From positions 1-60,729 of the forward strand of contig JAICQQ010000025.1 in NCBI GenBank assembly GCA_025937785.1: 60,729 nucleotides of DNA, read 5' to 3'. The notes beneath the pieces were generated by a model that saw only the letters and a program-made list of their open reading frames with translations, had not been told where the DNA came from and searched no databases. Below are positions 6,738 through 14,423 of this stretch, one piece after another. This DNA is from Polyangiaceae bacterium (GTDB lineage: Bacteria; Myxococcota_A; Polyangia; Polyangiales; Polyangiaceae). A program made the position numbers and the translations under genes. Numbering within the stretch: the first letter of the stretch is position 1; every line of letters begins with the position of its first letter.

Positions 6738-8813
6738 ATGTCAAACGTCAGGCGGTGGAGGTCGTGGAGCTTGGGGTTGGTAGTGTGCGGCGTGAGCTGG
6801 GCCGCAGGCTGCGAAAGCGGAGACGAGCTGCACGATCCCGAAGGCGAAACGGGGGGAACGGGCGGTAAAGGGGCGTCGAGTCCGGCAGGCGCCAGTCCGC
6901 TCGCACAGCTGAAGGCGGTGGAAAGAAGCGGAATGGGCGGTAAGCCGTCGAGTCAATCGGGAACCAGTCCGCTCGCACGCTTGAGTTCAGACGAGAGAGC
7001 GCGCAGCCCATTCGGGCGGCCTCCCAAACGCGAGTGTTGCCACCCCGGCGACGAATGTGCAGAGGAACTGCCGCTTTGTACGGTGTTGTGTCCGGACGAT
7101 GAGTGGGCCTGTCCGGCGGGCACGAAGTGTAGCCAGGGCGCTGAGGGCTCGTTCAACGCCTGCCTGGACGAGTGTGCGGGACCCAGCTGCGGTGAAGTGT
7201 GCTGCGCGCCCGGAGCCACCTGTGAAGATGGGGAGTGTGCCATGGGCGATCTCACCATCACCGCACAAGACGTCCCGCTCGAGGCGTTGTCCACTTTGTC
7301 GGTCCCAGAAGGCAGCTGCTCCATTCAACAAGGCTGTGTCAACGGCAGCGGCGCGCGTCAGGTTGCCCACCTAGCCGTGGAGGTGAGCAATGTAGGAGAC
7401 CTGCCCGTGGAGATTGGTGAACCGTGGGATAACCCCGCGTTCTACCACTCGTCGTGTGCGCAGCAGTATCTGCTGCCCAATTTCATCCAGGCCGAAGTGC
7501 TCGACCAGGAGGGGGGCGTGGTGGCAAGCGGTCACCTACCGACGAGTTGCTTGGCGGACGACGCTGGAGGCGCCTACAGCTGTTCCGTGCAAGGCTTGAG
7601 CCCTGAAGCGCGCAGCCAACAACCTCAGAACTCTTGCGACACGCTCGACCTCACGGGCCTATTGGCGGGAAACTACACGCTGCGGCTCACGGTGAACGCA
7701 GATCGGTCGCTGGGCGAGGAAGACTTCGAGAACAACTCGGTGGAAGTCGCGCTCAACCTTCCTGAATGCGACGGCAACTATTGCGGGGGGGTGTGTTGTC
7801 CCAGTGATCTCAGTTGCGTCGATGCTGTCTGCATGGCTCCCGATCTGCGTCCCCACCAAGGTGCCGTAGAGGATTCGGTGTTCGTGACGCACCGCACCTT
7901 TGGCGAGAACTCGTGCGAGATCGCGGAAGCTTGCGTCGGCGGGCCTGGGCGCCGACGTCTCTTGAACTTCGAGGGGCGGATTGAAAATCTAGGTCCTGGC
8001 GATCTCAATCCCGGGCCGGAGCGCGACAACCCGCTGTACGAGCTGTCTGAATGCCACGGCCACTACCATTTCTTGGATTTCACCGACTATCGTTTGCTCG
8101 ACGGTGAAGGGGCGGTGGCTGCGCAAGGCCACAAGCAGGCCTTTTGCTTGGTCGATATGGTGCCGGTCGAGGATTATACGGGTCCATCACCCGGGGAACA
8201 TCCAGAACCAGGGCCCACGGGCTGCAGTTACTTGAGCGCGGGTTGGGCAGACATCTACGGTGTCGGCACGGACTGCCAGTGGGTGGATGTCACCGACGTG
8301 CCTGCAGGCAATTACGTGTTGCAAGTGGCGGTCAATCCCCTGGGGCGCGTGAGCGAACTGAACATCGCCAACAACATCGTTCAGGTACCGGTGTACCTAC
8401 CTGAAGCAGGTCCATGCCAGGAGGAAGTGTGTGGGGACATCGTCGATCAAGACTGCGATGGCAATCAGGACAAGTACGACAGCGACTGCCACGAGTACTA
8501 CGAGGCGGAATGTTGCAACGCGGAGAACACCTGCAACTGGGACTACAACGGGAGCTGCGACTGCAACGGTGAGTACGACTGGGATTACTGGGCCTGCTAC
8601 TACTACGGCGGCGAAGGCGGTGCCGGCGGTGGCAGCGGCGGCGGTCCGGGCGGCGAGTGCTGCAGCATGGAAGATCCGTGCGACTGGGCAGGGGACGGGT
8701 TCTGCGATTGCGGCGGCGAATTTCCTTGGGACGAGGACGATTGTGGGGGCTTTGGCGGCGGCCCCAGCTCGCATGCCGCTCATAGCTCCACCAGCACCAC
8801 TAGCAGCCGGTGA
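6738..8813 (+). CDS. lysyl oxidase-like lipoprotein with a degenerate second copy
   Basis: This 691-residue lipoprotein has its lipobox WAAGC at Cys25, a Gly/Ser linker to about 95 and a Cys-rich segment at 99-168. Residues 171-345 and 366-555 look like two copies of the lysyl oxidase fold. The second copy has the copper-binding CHGHYH (439-444, His 440/442/444), GHKQAFC with Lys466 and ADIYG with Tyr507. Lys466 and Tyr507 align with the residues that make the LTQ cofactor in animal lysyl oxidases. The first copy keeps the frame (DNP at 231, GNYTLRLTVN at 311) but has no His triad or Lys. Two Cys modules (592-620 and 641-669, CDW-x4-GxCDC-type) end the protein. It probably oxidises lysyl amines of extracellular proteins or matrix. 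ATG 6738 has AAGGGG at proper spacing. Confidence 0.8.
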   Translation: MSNVRRWRSWSLGLVVCGVSWAAGCESGDELHDPEGETGGTGGKGASSPAGASPLAQLKAVERSGMGGKPSSQSGTSPLARLSSDERARSPFGRPPKRECCHPGDECAEELPLCTVLCPDDEWACPAGTKCSQGAEGSFNACLDECAGPSCGEVCCAPGATCEDGECAMGDLTITAQDVPLEALSTLSVPEGSCSIQQGCVNGSGARQVAHLAVEVSNVGDLPVEIGEPWDNPAFYHSSCAQQYLLPNFIQAEVLDQEGGVVASGHLPTSCLADDAGGAYSCSVQGLSPEARSQQPQNSCDTLDLTGLLAGNYTLRLTVNADRSLGEEDFENNSVEVALNLPECDGNYCGGVCCPSDLSCVDAVCMAPDLRPHQGAVEDSVFVTHRTFGENSCEIAEACVGGPGRRRLLNFEGRIENLGPGDLNPGPERDNPLYELSECHGHYHFLDFTDYRLLDGEGAVAAQGHKQAFCLVDMVPVEDYTGPSPGEHPEPGPTGCSYLSAGWADIYGVGTDCQWVDVTDVPAGNYVLQVAVNPLGRVSELNIANNIVQVPVYLPEAGPCQEEVCGDIVDQDCDGNQDKYDSDCHEYYEAECCNAENTCNWDYNGSCDCNGEYDWDYWACYYYGGEGGAGGGSGGGPGGECCSMEDPCDWAGDGFCDCGGEFPWDEDDCGGFGGGPSSHAAHSSTSTTSSR

Positions 8814-8830
8814 ACGTGCTCGCTCCGCGT

Positions 8831-9244
8831 TCAAAAAGTTCCACGGACCACGACGCGCCCGAGGCTCACGTCGACCCGCGTGTCGTGGTCTCCGATCAGC
8901 GCGAGGGGCAGGCCTACGCCCAGCCCGACCACCCCTGCGGCGAAGAGTGCGGTCGCAGCCGCTTGGTAAGGCCACAGCTCATCCGTGATGTCTGCGCCAT
9001 AGCCGTCCCGCATTTCATCCAGCTTCCGGTCCCGCAGCAGGACCAGCGTGCCACATCCCAGAAGCGATGCCCCCCCGACCCCGGCGATGACCCAGCCAAC
9101 CGTTTGTCGAGAAGCGCCCGCGCTGGCTTCAGTGGCTGCCTGAGCGGAGCCAGGTGTTGGCGCAACACTTTGCGCGTAAGCGGTTCGCAGCGGCAACCCA
9201 GTGGCCGCCAGCGTCAATAGAACGGCTGCCTTCGAAAAATGCAT
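8831..9244 (-). CDS. signal-peptide protein with two membrane segments
   Basis: This 137-residue protein starts at the ATG at 9242-9244, chosen because MHFSKAAVLLTLAATGLP is a clear signal peptide; a frame reaching 9412 adds a non-signal extension. Two hydrophobic segments (GWVIAGVGGASLLGCG and ATALFAAGVVGLGVGLPLAL) flank a charged loop with LRDRKLDEMRDGY. This architecture resembles the C-terminal third of the TPR-PEGA protein at 22638-23606, which also starts MHFS. It is convergent with the lysyl oxidase gene. Function is unknown; a small inner-membrane or periplasmic protein is likely. Confidence 0.6.
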   Translation of the reverse strand: MHFSKAAVLLTLAATGLPLRTAYAQSVAPTPGSAQAATEASAGASRQTVGWVIAGVGGASLLGCGTLVLLRDRKLDEMRDGYGADITDELWPYQAAATALFAAGVVGLGVGLPLALIGDHDTRVDVSLGRVVVRGTF

Positions 9245-9314
9245 CCCTGACCTCGCGGGGCCCAAGCTACCACGAGCTCGTTGCCGAGTCAGGCCCCGCG
9301 ACCCGGGCAGCGCC

Positions 9315-10592
9315 CTACTCGATGTTAGCGGACATGAAGTCCCAACCGCCGTCGTTGCAGAACTCGCAGCTGGTCCCGATGAGGAAGGCCTTGCCCGTCG
9401 CGCCTTCGTCACCCTTGAGCTGCCAGTTCAACCAGGCCAAGTTGACGAGGTTGAAGTCGCCTCTGCCTTGACCCAGGTCCCCGCCGTGGCCGGCGCTGGT
9501 CTTCGAGAAGTACAGGATCGGAATGCCGCGGGAGGCGATCGCTTCGTAGTCGTTCAGGCCATTTTGGTAGGCAACGTCGCTGCTGCCGCCGTTCATGATC
9601 TTGAACGGTGCGTGCATACTGTCCCACAGAGCGTTGTTCGGTCCCATCAGGCCGCTGCTCGTAATACCGATCGCAGTGAAACGGGGGTCGCCGGCGACGT
9701 TCTCGGCCATCAATCCGCCGCACGAGAACCCATCCGCGGCGATCTTCGTCGCATCGAGGCTCTGATAGTAGGCGCTGCAGGGCTTGTCGTTCTCGGCGAT
9801 GGCCCAGCTGATGTAATCGAGCAACGCCTCGCCACTTTGGCCGCCGCTGCAGGCGTTCGCGCCGCCCGGCGTGCCATCCGCAACGACGAAGTATCCCCAG
9901 GACGCGATCTCGGCCATCGCCGCCTGGTTCGACAGACCGTTCTGAGAGCAGCCGCCCTCTCCCCAAACGAAGATGGGGTACTTCTCTTCGCCGCCAAGGG
10001 TCGCGGGTCTGAAGATGGTGCCGCACCTGATCCCGTCGTCGGAGTTGGTCTCGATGACCACGTCGTAAGGGCCCGTTCCCGAGGCGTTGCCACCTTCCTC
10101 TTCAGACTCGGTGCAGGTGCCGGGGTTGCCTCCACTGGTCGCGCTGGCCGTGGTACTCGAGCCCGTGGTGCGGGTGCCTGTCGTGTTTGGGCCGCCCATG
10201 CCGAAGCCCGTGGTGTCAGGGCCGCCCATGCCGCTGGTCGTGGCCGCGCCGCCGGCGCCGCCGCCGCCCATTCCGCCACCCGACGTGCTGGCCGCCCCGT
10301 TGCCCGAGCTGGACATGCCGCCGAAGGGACCTCCGGTCGTGCTCGCTGCACCGCTGGTCGAGGACATCCCTGCGCCCGTCGTGCCCGCGCTCGTCGAGGC
10401 TTGTCCGTTGCTGGTGGGAGTTCCTCCGGTCGTGGCCGGCCCCGCGGTGCTGTCTCCGCCCGTGAGTCCTCCTCCGGACGCGGCCGTTTCATCGCCTGCG
10501 CTCGAACCATCGTCGGAACAACCGAAGCTCCCCACGCTGATGGCCACCAGGCCTACGAACAAAGTCTTCCCTGGCAAATGCTCTCTTCTCAT
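9315..10592 (-). CDS. secreted alpha/beta-hydrolase lipoprotein
   Basis: This 425-residue protein starts at the ATG at 10590-10592. Its lipobox is VGSFGC (Cys25), followed by about 130 residues of Gly/Ser/Thr/Met linker. The catalytic domain (about 172-425) has GFSCGG with Ser290 as the nucleophile elbow, a candidate Asp339 (SSDVAYQNG) and His369 (TSAGHGGD). Oxyanion-type IFVWGEGGCSQNG comes before it, and Cys pairs suggest disulfides. This layout fits the dienelactone hydrolase, cutinase-like or polyester hydrolase branch, so an extracellular esterase is the best guess. The substrate is not known. The 174 bp upstream of it show nothing distinct. Confidence 0.75.
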   Translation of the reverse strand: MRREHLPGKTLFVGLVAISVGSFGCSDDGSSAGDETAASGGGLTGGDSTAGPATTGGTPTSNGQASTSAGTTGAGMSSTSGAASTTGGPFGGMSSSGNGAASTSGGGMGGGGAGGAATTSGMGGPDTTGFGMGGPNTTGTRTTGSSTTASATSGGNPGTCTESEEEGGNASGTGPYDVVIETNSDDGIRCGTIFRPATLGGEEKYPIFVWGEGGCSQNGLSNQAAMAEIASWGYFVVADGTPGGANACSGGQSGEALLDYISWAIAENDKPCSAYYQSLDATKIAADGFSCGGLMAENVAGDPRFTAIGITSSGLMGPNNALWDSMHAPFKIMNGGSSDVAYQNGLNDYEAIASRGIPILYFSKTSAGHGGDLGQGRGDFNLVNLAWLNWQLKGDEGATGKAFLIGTSCEFCNDGGWDFMSANIE

Positions 10593-10766
10593 CGATCCGG
10601 TCCTCAGTCGTTGCCACGCGCGTGATTGTGCGTCGTGCTGCAGTCCGCAGGAGCGCACGCGAGTGGTTCAAGAAACCGAAGGCCGCGGCCAAGGGCCAAT
10701 CGAACTGTAGAAAGCTGTCGTCGTTGGAAGCGTCGAGTTAGCGGGGTACGAACTCGCGGCGACGAA

Positions 10767-11399
10767 CTAACAGCGCCCGCAACTCTCGTTGCAGTAATCG
10801 TTGTCGACCATCCAGTCCATCGCGCACTCATTGGTCTCGCTAGCCCACTGGTCGCACGTGGCTTCGTCCCAATCGGTGCCCGTGGGGCGGACGTTGGTGC
10901 AGCCGGCGCCGCCGCCGGTGGTCACCCCCGCCCCGCCGTTCGTGAAGCCGCCGACGTTGAAGCCGCCGCCAGTCGTCGCACCCCCGCCGGTCGTCGCGCC
11001 GCCTGCGTTGGTGAAACCGCCGCCGGTCGTGGGACCGCCGCCGGTCGTAGGACCGCCGCCGCTCGTCATCGGGCCAGCCCCGCCCGAGGTAACGGTGCTG
11101 GTGATGGTGCCGCCCAACGGGTTGGCCGTTGTTTGACCCCCCGTCGTGCCGCCGCTCGCCCCACTGGTCGTGTTGCCGCCACTCGCGGCGCTGGTCGTGT
11201 TGCCTGCGGCGGCAGAATTTATAGTCGTCGTTGGTCCTGCTGCGTTCACAGTCGACGGGCCCACACTCCCTTCGTCATCCGTCGCGTCGCTTTCGCCGAA
11301 GGGAGGGGGCTCGGGTTGCTCCGCCGCGCAGGCGGCGACCCATACACAGGGAACGAGCCAAAGGATGAATGCAGCAGTGTGCCGTGAAGTCGCACGCAT
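10767..11399 (-). CDS. lipoprotein with C-terminal ShK-like Cys domain
   Basis: This 210-residue lipoprotein (lipobox VWVAAC) carries a very long Thr/Gly/Ser linker with repeats of GGGPTTGGG and FTNAGG type. The last 45 residues hold six Cys in the order C-x14-C-x8-C-x9-C-x3-C-x2-C, including DEATCDQWASETNECAMDWM and NESCGRC. This matches the pattern of ShK/ShKT-type domains, which bind channels or act as small binding modules in secreted enzymes. No catalytic domain is present, so it may be a display or binding protein. The 239 bp upstream to 11638 contain no supported gene. Confidence 0.65.
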   Translation of the reverse strand: MRATSRHTAAFILWLVPCVWVAACAAEQPEPPPFGESDATDDEGSVGPSTVNAAGPTTTINSAAAGNTTSAASGGNTTSGASGGTTGGQTTANPLGGTITSTVTSGGAGPMTSGGGPTTGGGPTTGGGFTNAGGATTGGGATTGGGFNVGGFTNGGAGVTTGGGAGCTNVRPTGTDWDEATCDQWASETNECAMDWMVDNDYCNESCGRC

Positions 11400-11638
11400 G
11401 AAATCTTGGCTCCCATTGTGGACGATCGCGCGAGACTCTCAATCCGATTGTTCGACCGCGCGTTCGAAGTGGCCCGCGCTCCGTTGATCACGTTGCAATC
11501 GATTTCGGCGCTCGAAAGCATGCCGCGTGCGGGTGACGCACAAAGATTCACCCCCTCGGGAATTCTTACGGGCACGGCTCCCTTTGGGCACCGACCTGCT
11601 GGTCACGAGTTCAGGTCTATTGGGGGCTGGTGCAGTGC

Positions 11639-13591
11639 TCACTCCGGAATGCAGATCGAGTAGTCGCCATAGTTCCACGCTCCGCCAGGGCAGAGCGTAG
11701 CGCAGGCGTCGGGGCCGTCGCCGTTCGGATCGCAGTAGGGTTGGCAGTACGAATAGTCCGCGCCTTGGATGCCGATGCACTCGGTCCCCGCTACGCACAC
11801 GACGCCCAGTGGGAAGCACGTCTCGCCCAAGGCAAGGTCTCCTGCCGGCTGACAGGTGGTGGCTTCGCGACCGAAGCAGCCATTGCCAGCTCCGCACTCA
11901 GCCTGGTTCAGCGGATCGCAGCCACCCGTCCCTGCGCCCCCGGCGCAAACGCCACCGATGATCGGGAAGCTGAGCTCGCCGTTCTCGTCGTACACGGTGT
12001 CGAATACTTCAGCGAACGCCCCGGGGCACAAGCTGTCGCAAGCCACGGGAGAGGCGGGGTCGCTGGGGTCGCAGTAAGGGGCGCAGGAATACCCCGTACC
12101 ACCGCCGACGGAGCAGTCGAGCCCCAGGGCGCAATCGTGGGCTCGCTCGCAGGCGTCGCCGATCTGTCCAACGCCTTCGGGCATGCAAATGGGGGCCTCA
12201 TAGTCGTAGCAGGCGAGGCCCGTTCCGCAGTCTTGTGCGTACACGTTGCACATGGGATCGGGCCGCTCGGGGAAAACGATGGGTTCGTTCTCGCTGCGGG
12301 CGTCGCCGATGCGCATGTTCATGCGAGCGCGGCCGCCGGTGAGTGTCTCGAAGGAGGGCCACTCGGTCGTCTCGTTCACACCTCCGAACGACGCGGCCCA
12401 GCTGTTGGCCAAGGCCATGAATTCGTCCCCCGCAGGTGTAGCGCTGAGCACGACCAGCGCGCCGCGGAAGGTGCGCTGATCCATCGGCAACTGGGGGCGC
12501 GGACCATGCATCGCAATGATGTCGCCGATCGTAACCTCGCTCATGCCACTGGCGTCGATGACCATGCGCTGCGTGGCGGTGTCATACTCGACGGGCTCGG
12601 GGCTCGCATCTTCGAGGATCAAGTAGCTCTGCGGGATCTCTTCGGCTGGCACGAGGCCCATCATGTAGAGCTCGAGCGGCGCGTACGGCTTCCCCGCGGA
12701 GAGGCCGCTCGAAGACAAGGGCGAAAATGCGTCCGCGACGTAGTGGATGCGCCCGCTGCCTTCTGGAGTGCAATCCGGCGGCATCGCCTCGGCCGGCGTC
12801 TTGCAGCGGAGCGTTGCTGCATCGAATCCGCCCAGCACACCATTCACACTGGTGGTGCCCCAATGGGCAGCCTGACCGCCCTTGAAGTCGTCGCCAAATC
12901 CGAGACTTTCGTCGAGGTGCTGGGCATAGTGGTGCAGCACTTCGTGGGCAAAAGGTGGCCGTTGCTCGGCGCTTCGAAAGACGAATCCGATGGCGCTCAT
13001 CAGGGTCCCGTCGCTTCCGAAATATTCCTGAGGAGAATACGCATTCACCCCCGTGCCGGGGATCGTGCGGGTGTGCACCGTTTCGTGCAAGCCGTTGACG
13101 TTGACGTCGAGCTCGTCGGGTGAGACGAAGAAGAGAAAATCGTACTCGTCCTTGAAGTACTGATAAAATTCGTGCGACGGGCCAACGAGAGACTTGAGGT
13201 CGCCAGGGTCGAGTTCGTCCGGGTCCACGTCGGTGGGCTGCGAGAGAAACTCGACCAGGAACTGCACCAAGCCGGCGTCTACCAGGTTCACCGCGAACTC
13301 GGTCTGGCTGCCGCCGTTGGGGAGCTGTGCGACGACGACTTCGGGATTACCCCCGCTGCCGCCGCCGCTCGTGTTGACGCCAGTCGTACCCGTCACCGAC
13401 GAACTGCCGCCGCCTGCGGTGAGACCGGAGGCTCCCGTCGTGGACGAGCTCCCGCCGCTCCCATCACTCGTGCCGGTCACGGGAGACGTGGTCCCGTTCG
13501 CGCCCGTGTCATCGTTCCCGCTGCCACCGCCACCACCGCAGGCGACGAGCGGCAGCGTCACCATCACCATCACCCAACCCAAAGTACGCAT
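11639..13591 (-). CDS. putative HExxH metalloprotease-like lipoprotein
   Basis: This 650-residue lipoprotein has its lipobox LPLVAC at Cys18 and a Gly/Ser linker to about 80. The central domain contains FAHEVLHHYAQHLDE, in which HEVLH (216-220) fits the zinc-metalloprotease HExxH motif, and GGQAAHWG shortly after, whose His may be a third ligand. ELYMMGLVPAEEIP further on is typical of secreted proteins with this arrangement. The last 200 residues are Cys-rich with repeated C-x(4-6)-C blocks, probably disulfide-bonded. A secreted or surface zinc protease is the best reading, but the motif alone does not prove activity. Confidence 0.6.
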   Translation of the reverse strand: MRTLGWVMVMVTLPLVACGGGGGSGNDDTGANGTTSPVTGTSDGSGGSSSTTGASGLTAGGGSSSVTGTTGVNTSGGGSGGNPEVVVAQLPNGGSQTEFAVNLVDAGLVQFLVEFLSQPTDVDPDELDPGDLKSLVGPSHEFYQYFKDEYDFLFFVSPDELDVNVNGLHETVHTRTIPGTGVNAYSPQEYFGSDGTLMSAIGFVFRSAEQRPPFAHEVLHHYAQHLDESLGFGDDFKGGQAAHWGTTSVNGVLGGFDAATLRCKTPAEAMPPDCTPEGSGRIHYVADAFSPLSSSGLSAGKPYAPLELYMMGLVPAEEIPQSYLILEDASPEPVEYDTATQRMVIDASGMSEVTIGDIIAMHGPRPQLPMDQRTFRGALVVLSATPAGDEFMALANSWAASFGGVNETTEWPSFETLTGGRARMNMRIGDARSENEPIVFPERPDPMCNVYAQDCGTGLACYDYEAPICMPEGVGQIGDACERAHDCALGLDCSVGGGTGYSCAPYCDPSDPASPVACDSLCPGAFAEVFDTVYDENGELSFPIIGGVCAGGAGTGGCDPLNQAECGAGNGCFGREATTCQPAGDLALGETCFPLGVVCVAGTECIGIQGADYSYCQPYCDPNGDGPDACATLCPGGAWNYGDYSICIPE

Positions 13592-13684
13592 CGTGACCTC
13601 AAGTTAGGCGACTCGTCTCGGGGCGTCTAGACGTTCGCTGTCTGCTTCGCGCTGACCTCGAGTCAGTCTCTCACACTCGATGGT

Positions 13685-14374
13685 TCAGAGTGGGGGTGAG
13701 TGTGCTTCACCGTCGCTGGCTGCGCCGAAGCCGTCGATTCGATACTCGACAGTGACGTGCATGCCGCCGCGTTTGTGGTGGATCAAGTCGAAGCCCATGT
13801 CTGGAGCGCCGCTGACGCGGGTCCGCTGCGGGGCTGCGAGCAGCACGGGCGCGGCGTGACGTATGCCCGTATCCGCGTCTTCCAGCAGTTGCTCGGTGAG
13901 TCTGTGAACGCCGACCAGACGCACGCCCAGCGCTGCTGCCGCCGCTGCCGCTTTGATATTTGCCTGCCTGATGCAGAGCGTGAGCCAATGACCCTGTTGC
14001 TCGGCGGACTCGGGGTAGCGCCACACCAGTCGTTCGAGCTCGGCGTTTTTGGCAGAGGTAATCGCTCCGAGCACCTCCGGCAGCGCGCTCAGCTGATCGC
14101 AGCGGACACGGAGGCGATAGGTGGCAGATGACGACTTACCCAAAAGGCCGCTCGTGACGTGCGCGCGCACGCTTTCGAGACCGATATCGCTTTCGCTGAT
14201 TCCGCAGCTCTCGAGGGCTTCGACGAGGCTCCGGACCTCCGCGGCTTTCCTCAACGCGGCGCGACCCGTGACGAGCGAAGTCCCGTGCACCGTCACGAAC
14301 AGCACCGCTCGTTCGGCGGCGACGTCTGCTTCATGCTTGGCAGTGATGACGAGGACGTCTGGGCGATGTTCCAT
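13685..14374 (-). CDS. SIMPL-domain (DUF541-like) protein
   Basis: This 229-residue protein fits the SIMPL/DUF541 family. It starts with a strand pair (VLVITAKHEADVAAERAVL), followed by a helix (LRKAAEVRSLVEALESCGI) and SDIGLESVRAHVT, the repeated beta-alpha-beta layout of the family. No signal peptide is apparent, unlike many family members, so it may be cytoplasmic. It lies 49 bp downstream of the hybrid histidine kinase and is probably co-transcribed with it. Its biochemical role is not established for the family. Confidence 0.65.
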   Translation of the reverse strand: MEHRPDVLVITAKHEADVAAERAVLFVTVHGTSLVTGRAALRKAAEVRSLVEALESCGISESDIGLESVRAHVTSGLLGKSSSATYRLRVRCDQLSALPEVLGAITSAKNAELERLVWRYPESAEQQGHWLTLCIRQANIKAAAAAAALGVRLVGVHRLTEQLLEDADTGIRHAAPVLLAAPQRTRVSGAPDMGFDLIHHKRGGMHVTVEYRIDGFGAASDGEAHSPPL

Positions 14375-14423
14375 GGCTGGCTGAGCCTACCGAGTCGCCC
14401 GGGCCTCCACAAGGCCCGCGGGG

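Noticed and set aside
9201..10625. Long plus-strand frame of 474 codons
   Set aside because: It is antisense to the alpha/beta-hydrolase lipoprotein, whose lipobox, linker and catalytic motifs are clear. The plus frame has no domain and arises from GC-rich third positions.
11630..13123. Plus-strand frame of 497 codons
   Set aside because: It is antisense to the HExxH lipoprotein and shows no signal peptide or family motif.
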